Assembly (NCBI GenBank): GCA_034766995.1
Contig: CM068322.1
Span: 10,251,810-10,315,809, forward strand
From: Acanthacorydalis orientalis
Taxonomy: Eukaryota > Arthropoda > Insecta > Megaloptera > Corydalidae
Length of the DNA: 64,000 bases
Direction of reading: 5' to 3'
Made by a program: the position numbers and the translations under genes. Each line of letters opens with the position of its first letter. The stretch's first letter is position 1. Shown piece by piece: positions 25,413 to 37,292 of this stretch. The notes beneath the pieces were generated by a model. It was not told the DNA's origin, did no database searches, and saw only the letters and a program-made list of their open reading frames with translations.

Positions 25413-26083
25413 ATTCTTGTGAACTCGATGTGGTTCAGAGAACCCAAAAGATTCGACACCCATACTAACTACAATTTCATTTGTTACATACATGTTATAA
25501 ATAAAAGTTTCTAAATTAAGTTAAAACATAATAAATATTAAGACATTTGTACACAACACAAATATTTGGAATATTAAGATTAATTCAGGAATAAAATAAT
25601 TCTGGTAGTTTTTTATTACCATTTTTCAAAAAATGTTCATATGATTTCCTTTAATATATTTTACTTTATTTCAACTAAATAAAGCACGATATTGTGTATA
25701 ATTATTGATATGAAATAAATGTATATATTTAATATTGCAGATCGAGGTATAATAAATTGCATTTTTAGAGAAGAATGAAAAATCTATAAATTTTTATGGT
25801 CACTTTTACGTTTCAATATTTACTGTCGAATCGAAAACTTTTCTAGCTTACACCAAATGTGGTAAACACAGTTATATTTTGTATATTTATTGTATGTTTT
25901 ATGAGAGTTGACGTAATTTGAGGTAGGAAAATACATATTTTCAGTAAAACAAATAAAACACTCGTGACTGATTATGGTCCATTGAAATGTTTTGTTTTCA
26001 GTTTAATTTGTATAAATTTTATACTGAAATTAAGATTTTATTTACTGGTGAATTAGGTATTTAAAATATTGCTTTTATTATGT

Positions 26084-26115
<32 letters not shown>

Positions 26116-27179
26116 AAGTGATTATTAATTATTATTGAAGTGGATTCAAATAAGAAACACTAAGAATACAAATTTAAAAGCTGATTATATTGAGTAGAAA
26201 CAATTGATAATGAATGGTTACTATTTATAAAAACAATTTACACCGACGATTGCAAATATCTTATAAAATTGTGTTTATGTATGTTTTAAGTGCTTATTAT
26301 TATTTTAAAGTTAAGAATTACCATGATGTTTTTATGTTAAAATTATATTTAAGTAATATAAGGAAATAAAGTAATCACGAATCTGAAATCAATTTTATAA
26401 ATTATTTGGCTAATATTCAATTACTAACGAGTGGTTTTAATATATTGAAACATAATTTAAAACATATTTTTACGTTACATACATAACAAAGACATATATA
26501 AATCCACCAGTATATTCTAATATACTCACACAAATTTATTATTACTATTTTTAAACCGTAAAATATTTCACAAACGATATTTTTTTTTTATTTTTAAAGT
26601 ATTAACGTTTAAATTTCAAAACATGTAAAAGTGTGTTTTGATGTTTGTGATATAAATGTGATATAGTATTTTTTTAAACAGTGTCGCTTAAAAAATATTT
26701 TTTATCAAAGTATTGGATTTATTAGAAATTTTTTTTATTTTTGTAAAGAAACAAACTTTATTTTTTTAATTAAAAACAAATTGATACAATAATGTAATTA
26801 CTATTTATTCTGTACATCATTAGGTTATTTTTCGGGTAATTATATAGTTTATGAATAAAAAAACTGTCGGATGTTCTTTATAGAAGATGTTAAGATGATT
26901 CTTGACACCTTTAAACTCTTAACTTTCTTTCCTATTTAAACTACTCTGAAGTGAACAAAAAGAATGATAGTCGAATGATCTAAGATATGACGAATAAATA
27001 AAGACAACAAATTTGGACAAAATTCAGACAACTTGTGTTTTTTAAGCTACGATGTATTTAATCAAGGTATTTCTATGATGGAATACAATATAATTTCTTA
27101 TATCTGATATTTACTCGATTATATAGTTTTAATTTGCTACTTTCTCAAGTATTGTTCTTAACTAGATATTTTTGTAACT
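25413..27179. other. AT-rich intergenic DNA
   Basis: No gene is recognised. A short TA array lies at 26083-26112. Confidence 0.5.
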
Positions 27180-27310
27180 TAGTGCTGTAATGATGATGAT
27201 ATCGCCATTGAAATACGCATAAGCATCAATTAAAAACGAACAATGAGTGATTATTGAACAATTTGATCTGAAAGTTTGTTTGTGATTTATGGGATAAGAA
27301 ATATTTTTAA
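27180..27310 (+). repeat. Dispersed repeat family 2, copy
   Basis: Contains gatgatatcgccattgaaat, acgcataagcatcaattaaa, gattattgaacaatttgatc and tttgtttgtgatttatggga, shared in order with 15200-15360, 41640-41810 and 57290-57470. Confidence 0.5.
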
Positions 27311-28094
27311 AAATGAGAAAAAAAGTAAAATATAACTAGAAGAACTGTTTATAACAAACATATTTTTAATAATGACGCAAATATTATTAATTTATTTATC
27401 TATATTAATAAAAATTAATATATCCAAGAAATTGACATAATTTTTTTATCAATAAAGCACTTCAAATTTTTGGTACAGATTAATGACATGATGATATTTA
27501 TTGTAGCAAACGATCTAGAAGTAAGACAGGATTAAAAGAAATGTTAAAAAACTGGGCAAGTTCTAGAACCTTCTAGAAAACAGATATGAGTAAATTATCA
27601 AAATTTGCTAGGAAATTTTTGTAAATTTTAGAAGCTTATAGCAAATTAATTGAAGAGGGATCTGAAATGTAGAAAATCTGGTGTTGTATATATATATATA
27701 TGTCATCGTCCAGGAGAAATAGTCTGTCATAACGGATACTAGTCGCAACAGAATTGCAAATGGTAAAAAAATTGTGAATTGTTGAAGAATAAAAGTCATG
27801 AAAATACGAACAGTGAATATAGGAAGTATAAAAGAATTTTTATAATATTTGTAAAATGTGAATTCATAAATAAAGTTTATTTTAATAAATTATTTCTTTT
27901 TTGTGTTACAGACGTACTTTTAATGTAGAAAACTATGAAATCTGTTCAAAAAAGGCACATAATGAAAATGTGCTTTATGTGATAGCAGTGCAGTTATTAG
28001 TGAAATGAATTTTGAAAAAAAGGTATTACATATATATATATATATATATAAATATATTAAAACAGAATAAAAGAAAAAAATATTTTACTTAAAG

Positions 28095-28285
28095 GGTATT
28101 TATTTCTTGTGTTGATGGTGTTTGTCCATTTGGATTATCGATTTTTTTTCTCCACTACTAATTTCGACATATTTGCAATCTTCAGATAGATTTTAGAGAA
28201 GTAAAGATAATACAAGAGAACACAAACTTAAGTGATCCAAAAGAAAAAAGAAAATATATCAATACGATCACAGGTATAAATGTAT
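28095..28285 (+). repeat. Dispersed repeat family 1, copy 4
   Basis: Keeps the 5' half well (ctccactactaatttcgaca, then aatcttcagatagattttag) and the 3' end (cttaagtgatccaaaagaaa and tcaatacgatcacaggtata). The middle is shorter than in copies 1 and 3. Confidence 0.6.
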
Positions 28286-28476
28286 ATCGTTATAATTTAA
28301 TTATTTTATATGAATCATGTTAGTTACGTGCAAGATTCTTTTTTATACGATTGGTTTCGACTATCATCACTCTCGGGTAAACATTGAATTCTTGGAATTA
28401 AAATTTAAATGAAAATGAAAACTTAAGTTGATAGTAAAGAAAAGAACTCGTGTATGACTAACAGATTCATCGAGAA

Positions 28477-29400
28477 CAGTGATGTAAAACACGCGACCCT
28501 CGGGTCCTATATGACTCGCGACCCAAAGCTTGAAGTTGATTTTATGAAAATAATAAAATGGAATTTAAAAATTATAGAATACATTTTAAAACATTGCAAA
28601 TTATAAAAGTATATTGTAAGGAACACCGAACATTTTCTTACCTGTAAAATTTATGAATAATTATATTACGATTGTGATTTAAGCAAACATGCTTTAAATA
28701 TTCAAAAATTATTATTTGAATTTGAAAACCGATTTGAAGGATTCAAGGCATATGAAAATGAGTTTTTACTATTTAGTGCTCAACTTTCTTTTAACACTGA
28801 AGAAACACAAAGTAACATCCAAGCAGAATTGATTGAAATTCAGTGCAACACGGTGCTAAAAGAAAAGTGTAATAAAGTTGGTACTCCAGATTTTTATTTG
28901 TACTTTTCAGAACATTTTATTGAAATGCATATTTTGGCAGATAAAATGTCGGCAATGTTTGATAGTACATCCCTATGTGAATAATTATTTTCCCTTTTAA
29001 AGTCTAACAAGACTTTACACAGATCAAAATTGACAAACAAATATTAACAATAAACATTAAAAATATGTAGTAAAAATATCTATCACAAAAATTAAACCCG
29101 ATATTGATAAAATAGTTTCTGTCAAATGAGCAAAGTTTCTAGTAAAATATTTTTTCTTTTTAATTTCTCTAATTTAAAATTTTGTTGTAACATTTGATAA
29201 TAATACCTAAAATTATTTTTTTTAAATTTTTATAAATTCATTTAAAAAAATTAATTTCAAATTTAAATGAGTTATTTTCGAATATAAATAAACACCTTCT
29301 TTCGTTCGCTAATTTTTGGTCTACTTTTTTGTCTGCGACCCGCAGACTCTCCTAAACTAAATTTGGTGGCCCGTGTTCATATATGAGTTTGACACCACTG
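28477..29400 (+). mobile_element. Internally deleted hAT transposon with target duplication
   Basis: The left end cagtgatgtaaaac and the reverse complement of the right end cagtggtgtcaaac are hAT-type inverted repeats. The flanking 8-mers atcgagaa (28469-28476) and gtctagaa (29401-29408) agree at six of eight positions, a decayed hAT target duplication. The subterminal regions contain cgcgacccaaag on the left and ctgcgacccgcag on the right, also in opposite orientation. Inside lies only the C-terminal part of a transposase. The length of 924 bases is far below the usual 2.5-4 kb. Confidence 0.85.
28690..29060 (+). pseudogene. C-terminal hAT transposase fragment
   Basis: The plus frame reads FEFENRFEGFKAYENEFLLFSAQLSF, then AELIEIQCNTVLKEK, DFYLYFSEHF and MSAMFDSTSLCE. 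A stop interrupts it, followed by LFSLLKSNKTLHRSKLT. This is the order of the C-terminal region of hAT transposases of the GTF2IRD2/ZBED-related group: an FxxRFxDF helix, LELIELQ, and a dimerisation motif of MxxxFGSTYLCEQxFSxMKxxKSxxRSxLT type. The N-terminal zinc finger and the RNase-H-like catalytic core are missing, so it cannot act as a transposase. The basis is translation plus family knowledge. Confidence 0.75.
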
Positions 29401-29947
29401 GTCTAGAATAACGAAGAACAACAGGTACACAGGGAATAATATGTGAGAATGAAAGTAAGATGATAAGAATTTATTAACTGGAAGAATATTATAAGAATGA
29501 CTCAAGTAATAAGTTTTTAATAAGTAATGAAATTATTAAAGTACAAATGAGATGAAAAAGTTAAAAAATACAAAAAATTCTTATTAATAGAAAAACATTT
29601 AAAAAAATATGAACTAAAGAAAAATGTACTAATATTGTACAAATATTTTATAAATATATTCTTTTTAATGATGTAAAATCATTTTTAGATAGAAAATTTC
29701 AATACTGTTTAAATGTCAAATCATGTAAAACTTCTAAATGATAGTTTTTTACATAAATTATTATACATTATGCAGTTACGTTAATACAAACTAAATGAGG
29801 TTGTTAACAGCATCTGCAAATGACATATCTTTAGAACTTGTGTAATTAATCAATGATATTTCAAAACAAAGTGTACATAATTGAAACATACATATATGAT
29901 TTATTTCGTATATTCATTCCAGTAGATTCAAATTATAACTTTAATAT

Positions 29948-30001
<54 letters not shown>

Positions 30002-31620
30002 TTAAAATTATGAGAAGAATAAATAAGCTTTTTTTAGAAAAAAAGTCTAGATAAAAAAAATAATATATTGGAACTACAAAAAAACAATTCCTAAGAAAGT
30101 TTATACAGTTCACTTAATATCCAGTTAAACTTTTAATTACCATCATTTTACGATTATATCTCAATAACAATTGTAGCTTTAGATGTATTCTTTACTTTAT
30201 TTAATAAAATTTAATTTAAATTTTAAAATAAATTACTATCCCATCTTTGGTAATTTTTTTATTGATTTTCTGTTTTTAAAAAAGCGTATTCATAACAACT
30301 GCTCCATAAAAACTGAATGTATTAAATTATTTTCTTAATTAAGACTGAATGTATTAAATTCTTTTTTTTTATTTGAAACATAAATAATTATTCGAAGGTT
30401 TGTATATATTTTTTCAATTTGAAACTAACTTATTGGTTTTCAAAGATTCTGTGCAATGGTAACCATCATATTTTTTATACAAATAAGTCAACAAAATACT
30501 TTTTAACTGTAATTTTAATATAAAATTATATGAAAAATAAATAAGTGAATTTTAGATTTATATAGATATTTATATGAGGAATAATTTATATATTTTTTAA
30601 TATATAAATAACATTCATTAAAAAAAGTAAAAGTTTAAAAGCAAACAAGTAAAAATTATATTTTTACGGAAACCATTGTTAATTGGATTAAGTGTTATTT
30701 TTAGATAGTTTTTTAAGACTTCCAAAAAAATCGACTGTAATATATATTATGATTACATATTTATAAAAAAAATACACTAATGTAACAAAGTGACTTTTCC
30801 TGTACTATGAATAATATATTTGTATTATTTATATATATATTTTTATTATTGAAAATATTTTCTAATGGTTTATCAATATTTTATAATATTTTAATATCTT
30901 ATACCAAAAATATTTATATTGAACGTTGTTATATAAATATTATATTTTTTTCAAAAAATAAATACAATATTCGTGTAGAAATTAACTATTCAATAGTATA
31001 ACTAAAATATAGTCTTATGGTTGTAATGTTTTATAATTTTAAATATGTTTTATTTATCATTTGAAAACTTCAATGAAAATTTTTTTATAAAAACTTGAAT
31101 TATATATTTATATATATATATATACCTAAAAGATTAGTATTCAAGAATACACAAAATGTTAGCATCCTCACCGTACATTATTGTTAGCAAACATTTGTTT
31201 ATTTAGTTGGAAAATAAATTGAATATTATACGTAGTCATTCCGATGGGCAGCTAAAAGTTTTAGTACAGGAATTTATTAACCTTCAACAGTTTGAATTGC
31301 TTGCAAACTTATAATGCAAGCTCACACTGACAAAGTTTTTATAAAATAATTTTATTGACACTCTTAAGAAATTCTAGATTTTTTGTGTGAATTATATTAA
31401 TCTATATATTACACTGATAAATATAGTTTTTGGTACATGGAACGTTTATTGTGTTTCTAATGTAACATTTAAAATGAATTCAAATATGCAATCAGTATTT
31501 TTCTATCAACAACAGTTTTTATACAATAGCATTTTTTATATATTACTTATTCGGAATATTAGGTATTTTTTCAATGATACCTAATGTAGTAAAAAAATAT
31601 TTTAAATGATTAATATTTGG
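29401..31620. other. AT-rich intergenic DNA
   Basis: A (TA)n array lies at 29943-30000. A tandem duplication of gactgaatgtattaaatt-type sequence lies at about 30312-30362. The frames at 30807 and 31387 are AT-driven and show no motif. Confidence 0.5.
29943..30000. repeat. (TA)n microsatellite
   Basis: A TA array of about 58 bases with two CA interruptions at its left end. Confidence 0.95.
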
Positions 31621-31638
31621 TTTATTTCATTCTAACAG

Positions 31639-32780
31639 AATGTGAACACAAAAAATTTACCCGACGACCTTGTTGGGGATTTGAATTTGTCCAAAAAACA
31701 GGTCGAACTTTTGGGTTCTCGTCTGAAAGCCTGGAATTTCATTCCAAATGACACTAAAGTGTTTTTCTTTCGTAACAGCCAGGAAGAGTTTCAAATTTTC
31801 TATTCTGAAGAAAATGATTTAGTGTACTATCACAATATTTGCATTGTGATGGATGTACCTGATCATGAACATAAAACAACAGAGTGGAGACTTCATTGGT
31901 TTTTAGAAAACTTGTTTGAAAACTGTCTTTTTGAACAAAGAGAACAAATTTCCTTCTATGCTAGATTATGCTAACTCACATGAAGGAAACATACGAAAAT
32001 ATGAATATCCTGTTGAAAAAAATTCAATATGACAAGTATTGTTGGACCATATGTTGCGATTTAAAAGTTGTTGCGTTGTTAATGGGTTTGATAGCTCGAC
32101 TGTACTAAATTTTGTAGTTCCTTGTGCAAATGGGACAGCAGGGACAAGAAAAATCATTACATCAAGAAGGAATGGCCAAAGCTTAAGTCACTTACACCTG
32201 GATAGAAAATGTACATCCTTCATTAGTCAATTTTGACATGATGCTTCTATCTCCACTTCATATCAAGTTAGGTCTTTTCAAAAATTTTGTTAAGATGGTG
32301 GATAAAAATGGGATGGGTTTCACAACTTAAAGAAAAGAAATCCTCGTGTAAATGATACTAAAATCAAGGAAGGAGTTTTTTTGAGCCCCCAAATAGGATC
32401 TTTGATTGGAGATAGAAAAATCGAATATCTGTGAAGTCAAATTGAAAAATCAACATGGTTGTCATCGAATAGTTATACAAACACTTTAGAAAATCGTAGA
32501 GCTACAGTTGCAGTCATACAAAGATATAAGGTGTAGTCTGTTCCTCAAAATACATTTCTTAGAGCCCCATCTGTATTTCTTCCCTGACAATCTTGATGCC
32601 GTCAGTGACGAAAACGGGGAGCGTTTCCACTAAGATATCTTTGCCATGGAAAAGAGGTACCAGGGACATTAGAGTGAAAGAATGCTTGCTGATTATACTG
32701 TTGGATGCTCGAGAGAGATGTTCAAGATGCCAAAAACACAAGGAAATCAACAACTATCACATTTTAGGTAAGTTGAAAAG
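31639..32780 (+). pseudogene. Broken gene of an unnamed multi-copy arthropod family
   Basis: The first 110 codons are open (31642-31971): LPDDLVGDLNLSKKQVELLG, then SRLKAWNFIPNDTKVFFFRN and EWRLHWFLENLF. With frame changes it continues as HMKETYENMNILLKKIQYDK and ICCDLKVVALLMG at about 32000-32080, SPLHIKLGLFKNFVKMVDKNG at 32245-32310, FLEPHLYFFPDNLDAVSDEN with GERFH at about 32555-32635, and MEKRYQG followed by MLADY to about 32710. This order matches a family of proteins of unknown function that I recall as present in many copies in arthropod genomes, probably carried by mobile elements. I cannot name a domain. Several stops and shifts make it a pseudogene. An acceptor-like ttctaacag precedes it. 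Confidence 0.6.
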
Positions 32781-33062
32781 CGTCATGTATGTATGTAAAT
32801 ATATACATTTTTTTCACATTTATCCTGGGGTCATAAAAAACCGTGGATGGAAGAGAAAAACTATTTACATATTTTAATTCATTGTGAAAAGTTCTATAAG
32901 GATTAGGTACTCTCTCTCGTGTGTCAAAAAAAAGTTTAATTATGGTTCCCAACGTTCTCAATCTACAGAAAAAAGTTGTATATTCCATGCTATAAACATT
33001 TTCAAATTTTGATAGTAATGTACAGGTAATAAAATAATATTATTATTTATCTACATTATTAA

Positions 33063-33292
33063 CTCTTTGCACTCGGAAATTTCTTTCACCTCATGTACCA
33101 GTAACTCGAACATATTTTTTAACAAAATAGTAAGTAACAAATAACATCAAAATGATATAGCATTTGTAAATAATTTCTTTATTAAAATGAAACTTCAAAA
33201 GTACATTTATTAATCAGGTTTCATAAAAAAGTAATATTGTTATTTGTTAGATTTACGATGTTCCCTTAGATGGGACAGTCGAGCGGAAAGGG
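33063..33292. mobile_element. piggyBac-type MITE
   Basis: TTAA flanks both ends (33059-33062 and 33293-33296), the piggyBac target duplication. The left end is ctctttgcactcgg and the reverse complement of the right end is ccctttccgctcga. These share the C-CTTT-C-CTCG pattern of a piggyBac terminal repeat. The 230-base element has no coding capacity, so it would have needed a transposase from elsewhere. Confidence 0.8.
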
Positions 33293-35149
33293 TTAAATCA
33301 TATACTTAAAATGCACACAAAATATGCACAATAAAAAGCATACAAATATACATAATTTATATTTTCGGCAATATGATTGTTATATAGATTTTATTAACAA
33401 TTTAAACACGATTCAAATACAAATAAAAAAATATTTGCATTTTTTAGATAAATTTTATTTTAGCAATGTTTCATGTACGAATTAATCACAAAGCATTCAC
33501 GCTATAAAGTGAGTATTTTATCAGAACTATTGAACAACATATCAATAGATTATATACTATTTATTATACATATCAATAGATTATACACTATAACAATCAT
33601 GCAATCAATTCAACATGATTACTTCTAAATGCAGAAAGTTTATATAATTTAAGTGTTTTATAACTTGACTAATATTCACGGAGCATACTAAGTGAATTGG
33701 AATTAAGACAAACTGAGTAACTATGGGGTCGTATATACAGAAATGTTGCGTTATTATAATGTTTCATCTAAAATAAAAACTAAATTTATACCGTTAAAAT
33801 TAAAAGTTATAATTTGGCAAAAAAAAATGATTTTCATATATTTCAGGAGGGGAAAAATTATAAAACAAATTATTTCATATCGAAAAAAAGTTAGTGATAT
33901 ATGAAAGTGATATTCGAATGGATTTATGAAAATAATATATTTTCAACCTATAAGAAAATTTCAAAGCTAATTCGTCAATATTTATTAAACATATTATAAA
34001 AGTTGCATCGTACATTTTGAATGACAAATATTGGTGGGATTTTAAGACATAGTTTTTTTTTTAAATGCATGTAATGAGGAAATATTTAAATAACGGTTGT
34101 TTATTTTATTATTCAATTATAAATACCTTCTGCAAATAAATTACGTTCAATATGGTTATTTAGAGACAAACAAATGAAATAATAAGAATATCTATATAAC
34201 AGTTTTTTTTACCTTGATATTGAATACCGAAAATATTTTACCAATGTATAATTTTCATATTTGAATGTTATTATCAATAAGTAGATATCAATAAATATCA
34301 TTTACAAAATATACGTATACTCCTCGACTTATAAGTCAACATATACGTATGTCGGATCATACTTTACACTAGTGTTGCAATCAACAATGAGTCAACATTG
34401 ACATACGCAGTTATTGCAAAGAAAATAAATAAAAGCACAAATAAAAATTTGATGTACATAAATGAAGTCGATTTTACTTTGATGTACTTCCCTTAAAGTA
34501 AAATCGGCTTCACATACAGAAAATTTGTATCTTTTGATTAAATATTTATGATAAGTAAATATGAACTAATTTTTATGATGAATTTGAAACCAAAATTTAA
34601 TTTATCAAAGTATATAAGTTTAGTCTACGTATGTAGACTCTAGACAACTTGGGGAATGCCTGTATAAGCATTTTTAAAAAAATAAAATAGAAATATAATC
34701 TAAAGCACAGTAGCTATGTAGTATTAAATAAATATTATTAAAAGTATGTTTATACTTTGTAAATCGTTATAAAATGGAAACATTTCGTAATTTGTAATTT
34801 ACATATATGAATATGCACATTGTTTTGTTCAGACAAAAAAAATATAATTTTCCAATATAATTTCTTACAGTATAATGTGGTATTACTTTTATGTCTTTAC
34901 TTGATCCCATAGCGGCGAACCATAAATGTTCATATGCTTTTTAATTGAATTTTAATCCTAGAGAATTATTCTACTTATTAACTGTAGTATTTTACATGGA
35001 AATTTAGTAGAACAGAAAATACAATGTATGCATTAACTAGGAGCCAATTTCAATGTATGAGCAAACTTTTTTTGTGTTCGTACTTTTTTCAACTATATAA
35101 GAACATTTGTATGTATGTGTATATATATATATATATACACACAAATATA
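33293..35149. other. AT-rich intergenic DNA with a possible hairpin MITE
   Basis: A tandem duplication of a roughly 33-base unit (catatcaatagattatayac) lies at 33539-33598. A strong hairpin at 34464-34511 is listed separately. No gene is seen. Confidence 0.5.
34464..34511. repeat. 17-base inverted repeat (hairpin)
   Basis: The left arm gaagtcgattttacttt (34464-34480) and right arm aaagtaaaatcggcttc (34495-34511) pair at 16 of 17 positions around a 14-base loop. The surrounding 34316-34665 has weakly similar opposed ends (actcctcgactt and the reverse complement of aacttggggaatg), so it may be the centre of an old MITE. Confidence 0.65.
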
Positions 35150-35214
35150 CAAGAGGGTGGTTTGAAGAGTAACTTGGTTTGATATTAGAGACAACAGCTT
35201 TAGTTTCAAAGTGT

Positions 35215-36235
35215 ACTTTATTTTTTGACATAATCGTATCGAAGCTGAACATATTTACTCCAACGTTTCTTACTTTCCTACCGAAAGTGGGTCTCTTCGA
35301 GGTTCTCAAAATAGCTCTTTCGTGGCCTCTATCGCCTCCTCATTCGACCTAAATTCCTTTCCAACCAGGAAATATTGCGTTTCGGGAACAGATGGAAGTT
35401 CGAGGGAACCAAATCATGCGAGTGCGATGGAGAAGGAAGGATTTAAAATTTCAATTCGGCCATTTTTTCTGAGCGACAACGCTTTAATGAGCTAGTGCTA
35501 GTGCGTTGTAAAACAACACTTTTTTCTTGGTCATTCCGGGACATTTTTCAACGATCGCTGCCTTTAAAATCTTCGCTGCCTTAAAAAGTTCCGCTTAGTA
35601 TCGAATAGTAACTGTTTATTCCTTCTGATAATAGTCGATTAAGATAGTTCCTTTCGCATCCCAGAAAACTATTATCATCACCTTTCCAGTCGAGTCAACT
35701 GTCTTTGCCTTCGTCGAAGTTGTTTCATTGAGTTTAGTCCACTCTTTTGATTGCGTTTTCGATTTTGGCGTGTCCATAGCAAATCCATGTATCATCCATG
35801 GTCAAAACGCTGTATGAAATCTATTGGATACTTATTGAACAGTTCCAAAAAGTCAGTTGATATTCGCGTATTAACTCGTATTTACCCTACAGTGAGCAAA
35901 CGAGGCATTTCATTTCGCATTCATTATGCGAAATGAAATGCGTTCACTCAATTGAGATCTCTATGACTACATCTATCTCACTCGCTTTCCTTCGTCGATC
36001 GGACAAAATCATATCGTGGATTTTATTAATGATTTCTGGAGTGATAGCTGTTCACAAATGTTTGAGGGTCTCCATCTACGATGGTCATTCTGCTAGGTTT
36101 AAATTCATTTACCCAAAATCGAACGGTTTTGTAAGAAAGACAAGATTTGTCCAGTGTAAGAAACCGCCTTTCATAGATTTCCTTCGTTACTTTACCTTCT
36201 GAAAAAGAAATGAATCACGCCTCGAATTCCGATTT
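35215..36235 (-). pseudogene. Mariner transposase pseudogene
   Basis: The N-terminal part reads SEGKVTKEIYERRFLTLDKS, then LSYKTVRFWVNEFKPSRMTI and AITPEIINKIHDMILSDRRR, a mariner helix-turn-helix region. The catalytic part reads VLTMDDTWICYGHAK, with the first Asp kept, then GKVMIIVFWDAKGTILIDYY. FYNALALAH stands where FHHDNAPAH is usual, so the second Asp is replaced by Ala. HDLVPSNFHLF stands for PDLAPSDFHLF, so the third Asp is replaced by Asn. It ends with RWSKYVQLRYDYVKK, the usual C-terminus. Frameshifts, stops and a 16-base perfect hairpin at 35905-35941 interrupt it. It cannot be active. Confidence 0.85.
35905..35941. repeat. Perfect 16-base hairpin inside mariner
   Basis: Arms gcatttcatttcgcat (35905-35920) and atgcgaaatgaaatgc (35926-35941) are exact reverse complements around the 5-base loop tcatt. 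Outside them, agtga and tcact form a looser extension. It looks like an inverted self-copy made during break repair. Confidence 0.9.
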
Positions 36236-36425
36236 TATCCATTTTTCACTTTCGCACGAAACGCCTGTATTGAAACAACTGTCAAGCGAAGAATTAATGG
36301 GAGAATAATTTGCAACTTTACATGCGTTACTAAAAGTGATAGAACTATATGAAAATATATCTCCTCCTGTCTCATTCTTCTTTAGCGAGTACACGAATCT
36401 AGTTACTCTTCAAACCGCTCTCGTG

Positions 36426-36984
36426 TATGTATGTATCTATGTATATATATATATATATATACACATATAAGTAGATAGAGAACGACGAATGTATTATTGA
36501 TGTTTTTATAACTAAAATGAGTATACGAAGTCTGTGCTGAAGTTCTGTTGATTTCGTTTAAAAGGCCATTTTTATATATATTCTTTCTATTTTAATATTA
36601 ATATTTTATTAGAACATTGAATACGTAATACAAGAGATAATTTAAGTTTATATATACAATATAAACGTCTACTTGCAAAATAAAGTCATGTTGATCTTGA
36701 AAATGTTTTTGAGATGAATTTCAGAACATATCTATACACTTTTTGTCTGTGTAGTAGATATTTTTTATAAAACTACAAGACTATTCTACAGATTTAATTA
36801 GTAATTTCTAACTTTAAATGTCGAATGTTTCGAGGATGATTTGTCAACACATTTATTATCAAATGTTCTTGAAAATAAAAATTACAAACAGTAAAATCAG
36901 ATTATTCAATTGGATATAACAATAAATAAAGAATATAAAAAAATTCACAATTCACAATATATGTCATTTCTAATAAATATACAA
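36426..36984. other. AT-rich intergenic DNA
   Basis: Begins with the right half of the microsatellite split by the mariner (36427-36468). The rest has no recognisable feature. Confidence 0.5.
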
Positions 36985-37145
36985 TTTCAGATAGATTTTT
37001 AAAACTCTAGTTTCTAAATTCTACTTGAAGATAGCATATGTGCCGAACCTACTAGTGGAGATTAAACATTCAGATTACCCAGGAGGACAAAGGTTGCCAG
37101 AAAAACACATTAATAGCAATAATCACAAGTATAAAAATTTATAAT
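36985..37145 (+). repeat. Dispersed repeat family 1, copy 5
   Basis: Contains atttcagatagatttttaaa, then tacttgaagatagcatatgt, gccgaacctactagtggaga, aacattcagattacccagga and aataatcacaagtataaaaa, in family order. Confidence 0.6.
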
Positions 37146-37292
37146 TACAGTTTTTTTAATTATAATAAATATTTATTATTGGATTCTAAACTAAAATATT
37201 CTTCTTACGGTATTTTCTTGCGAGAAAATTAAACATATCCAACTAATTAAATATATTTTGACTTATGAACATGAGATTGAAACTTTTTTTAA

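Larger units (their letters stand above)
35150..36425 (-). mobile_element. Full-length dead mariner inside a TA microsatellite
   Basis: Ends: the left reads caagagggtggtttgaagag and the reverse complement of the right reads cacgagagcggtttgaagag. TA dinucleotides flank both ends, and both outer flanks are TA/TATG microsatellite, so the element jumped into an array. The length of 1276 bases is that of an intact mariner. The minus strand carries the transposase relic listed next. Confidence 0.9.

Noticed and set aside
32039..32988. Several overlapping open frames of 60-95 codons on both strands
   Set aside because: Most are shadow frames of the broken unnamed-family gene, whose own reading frames change here.
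35751..36202. Two plus-strand open frames of 61 and 89 codons
   Set aside because: They lie antisense to the mariner transposase relic, which explains the composition. No independent motif is present.
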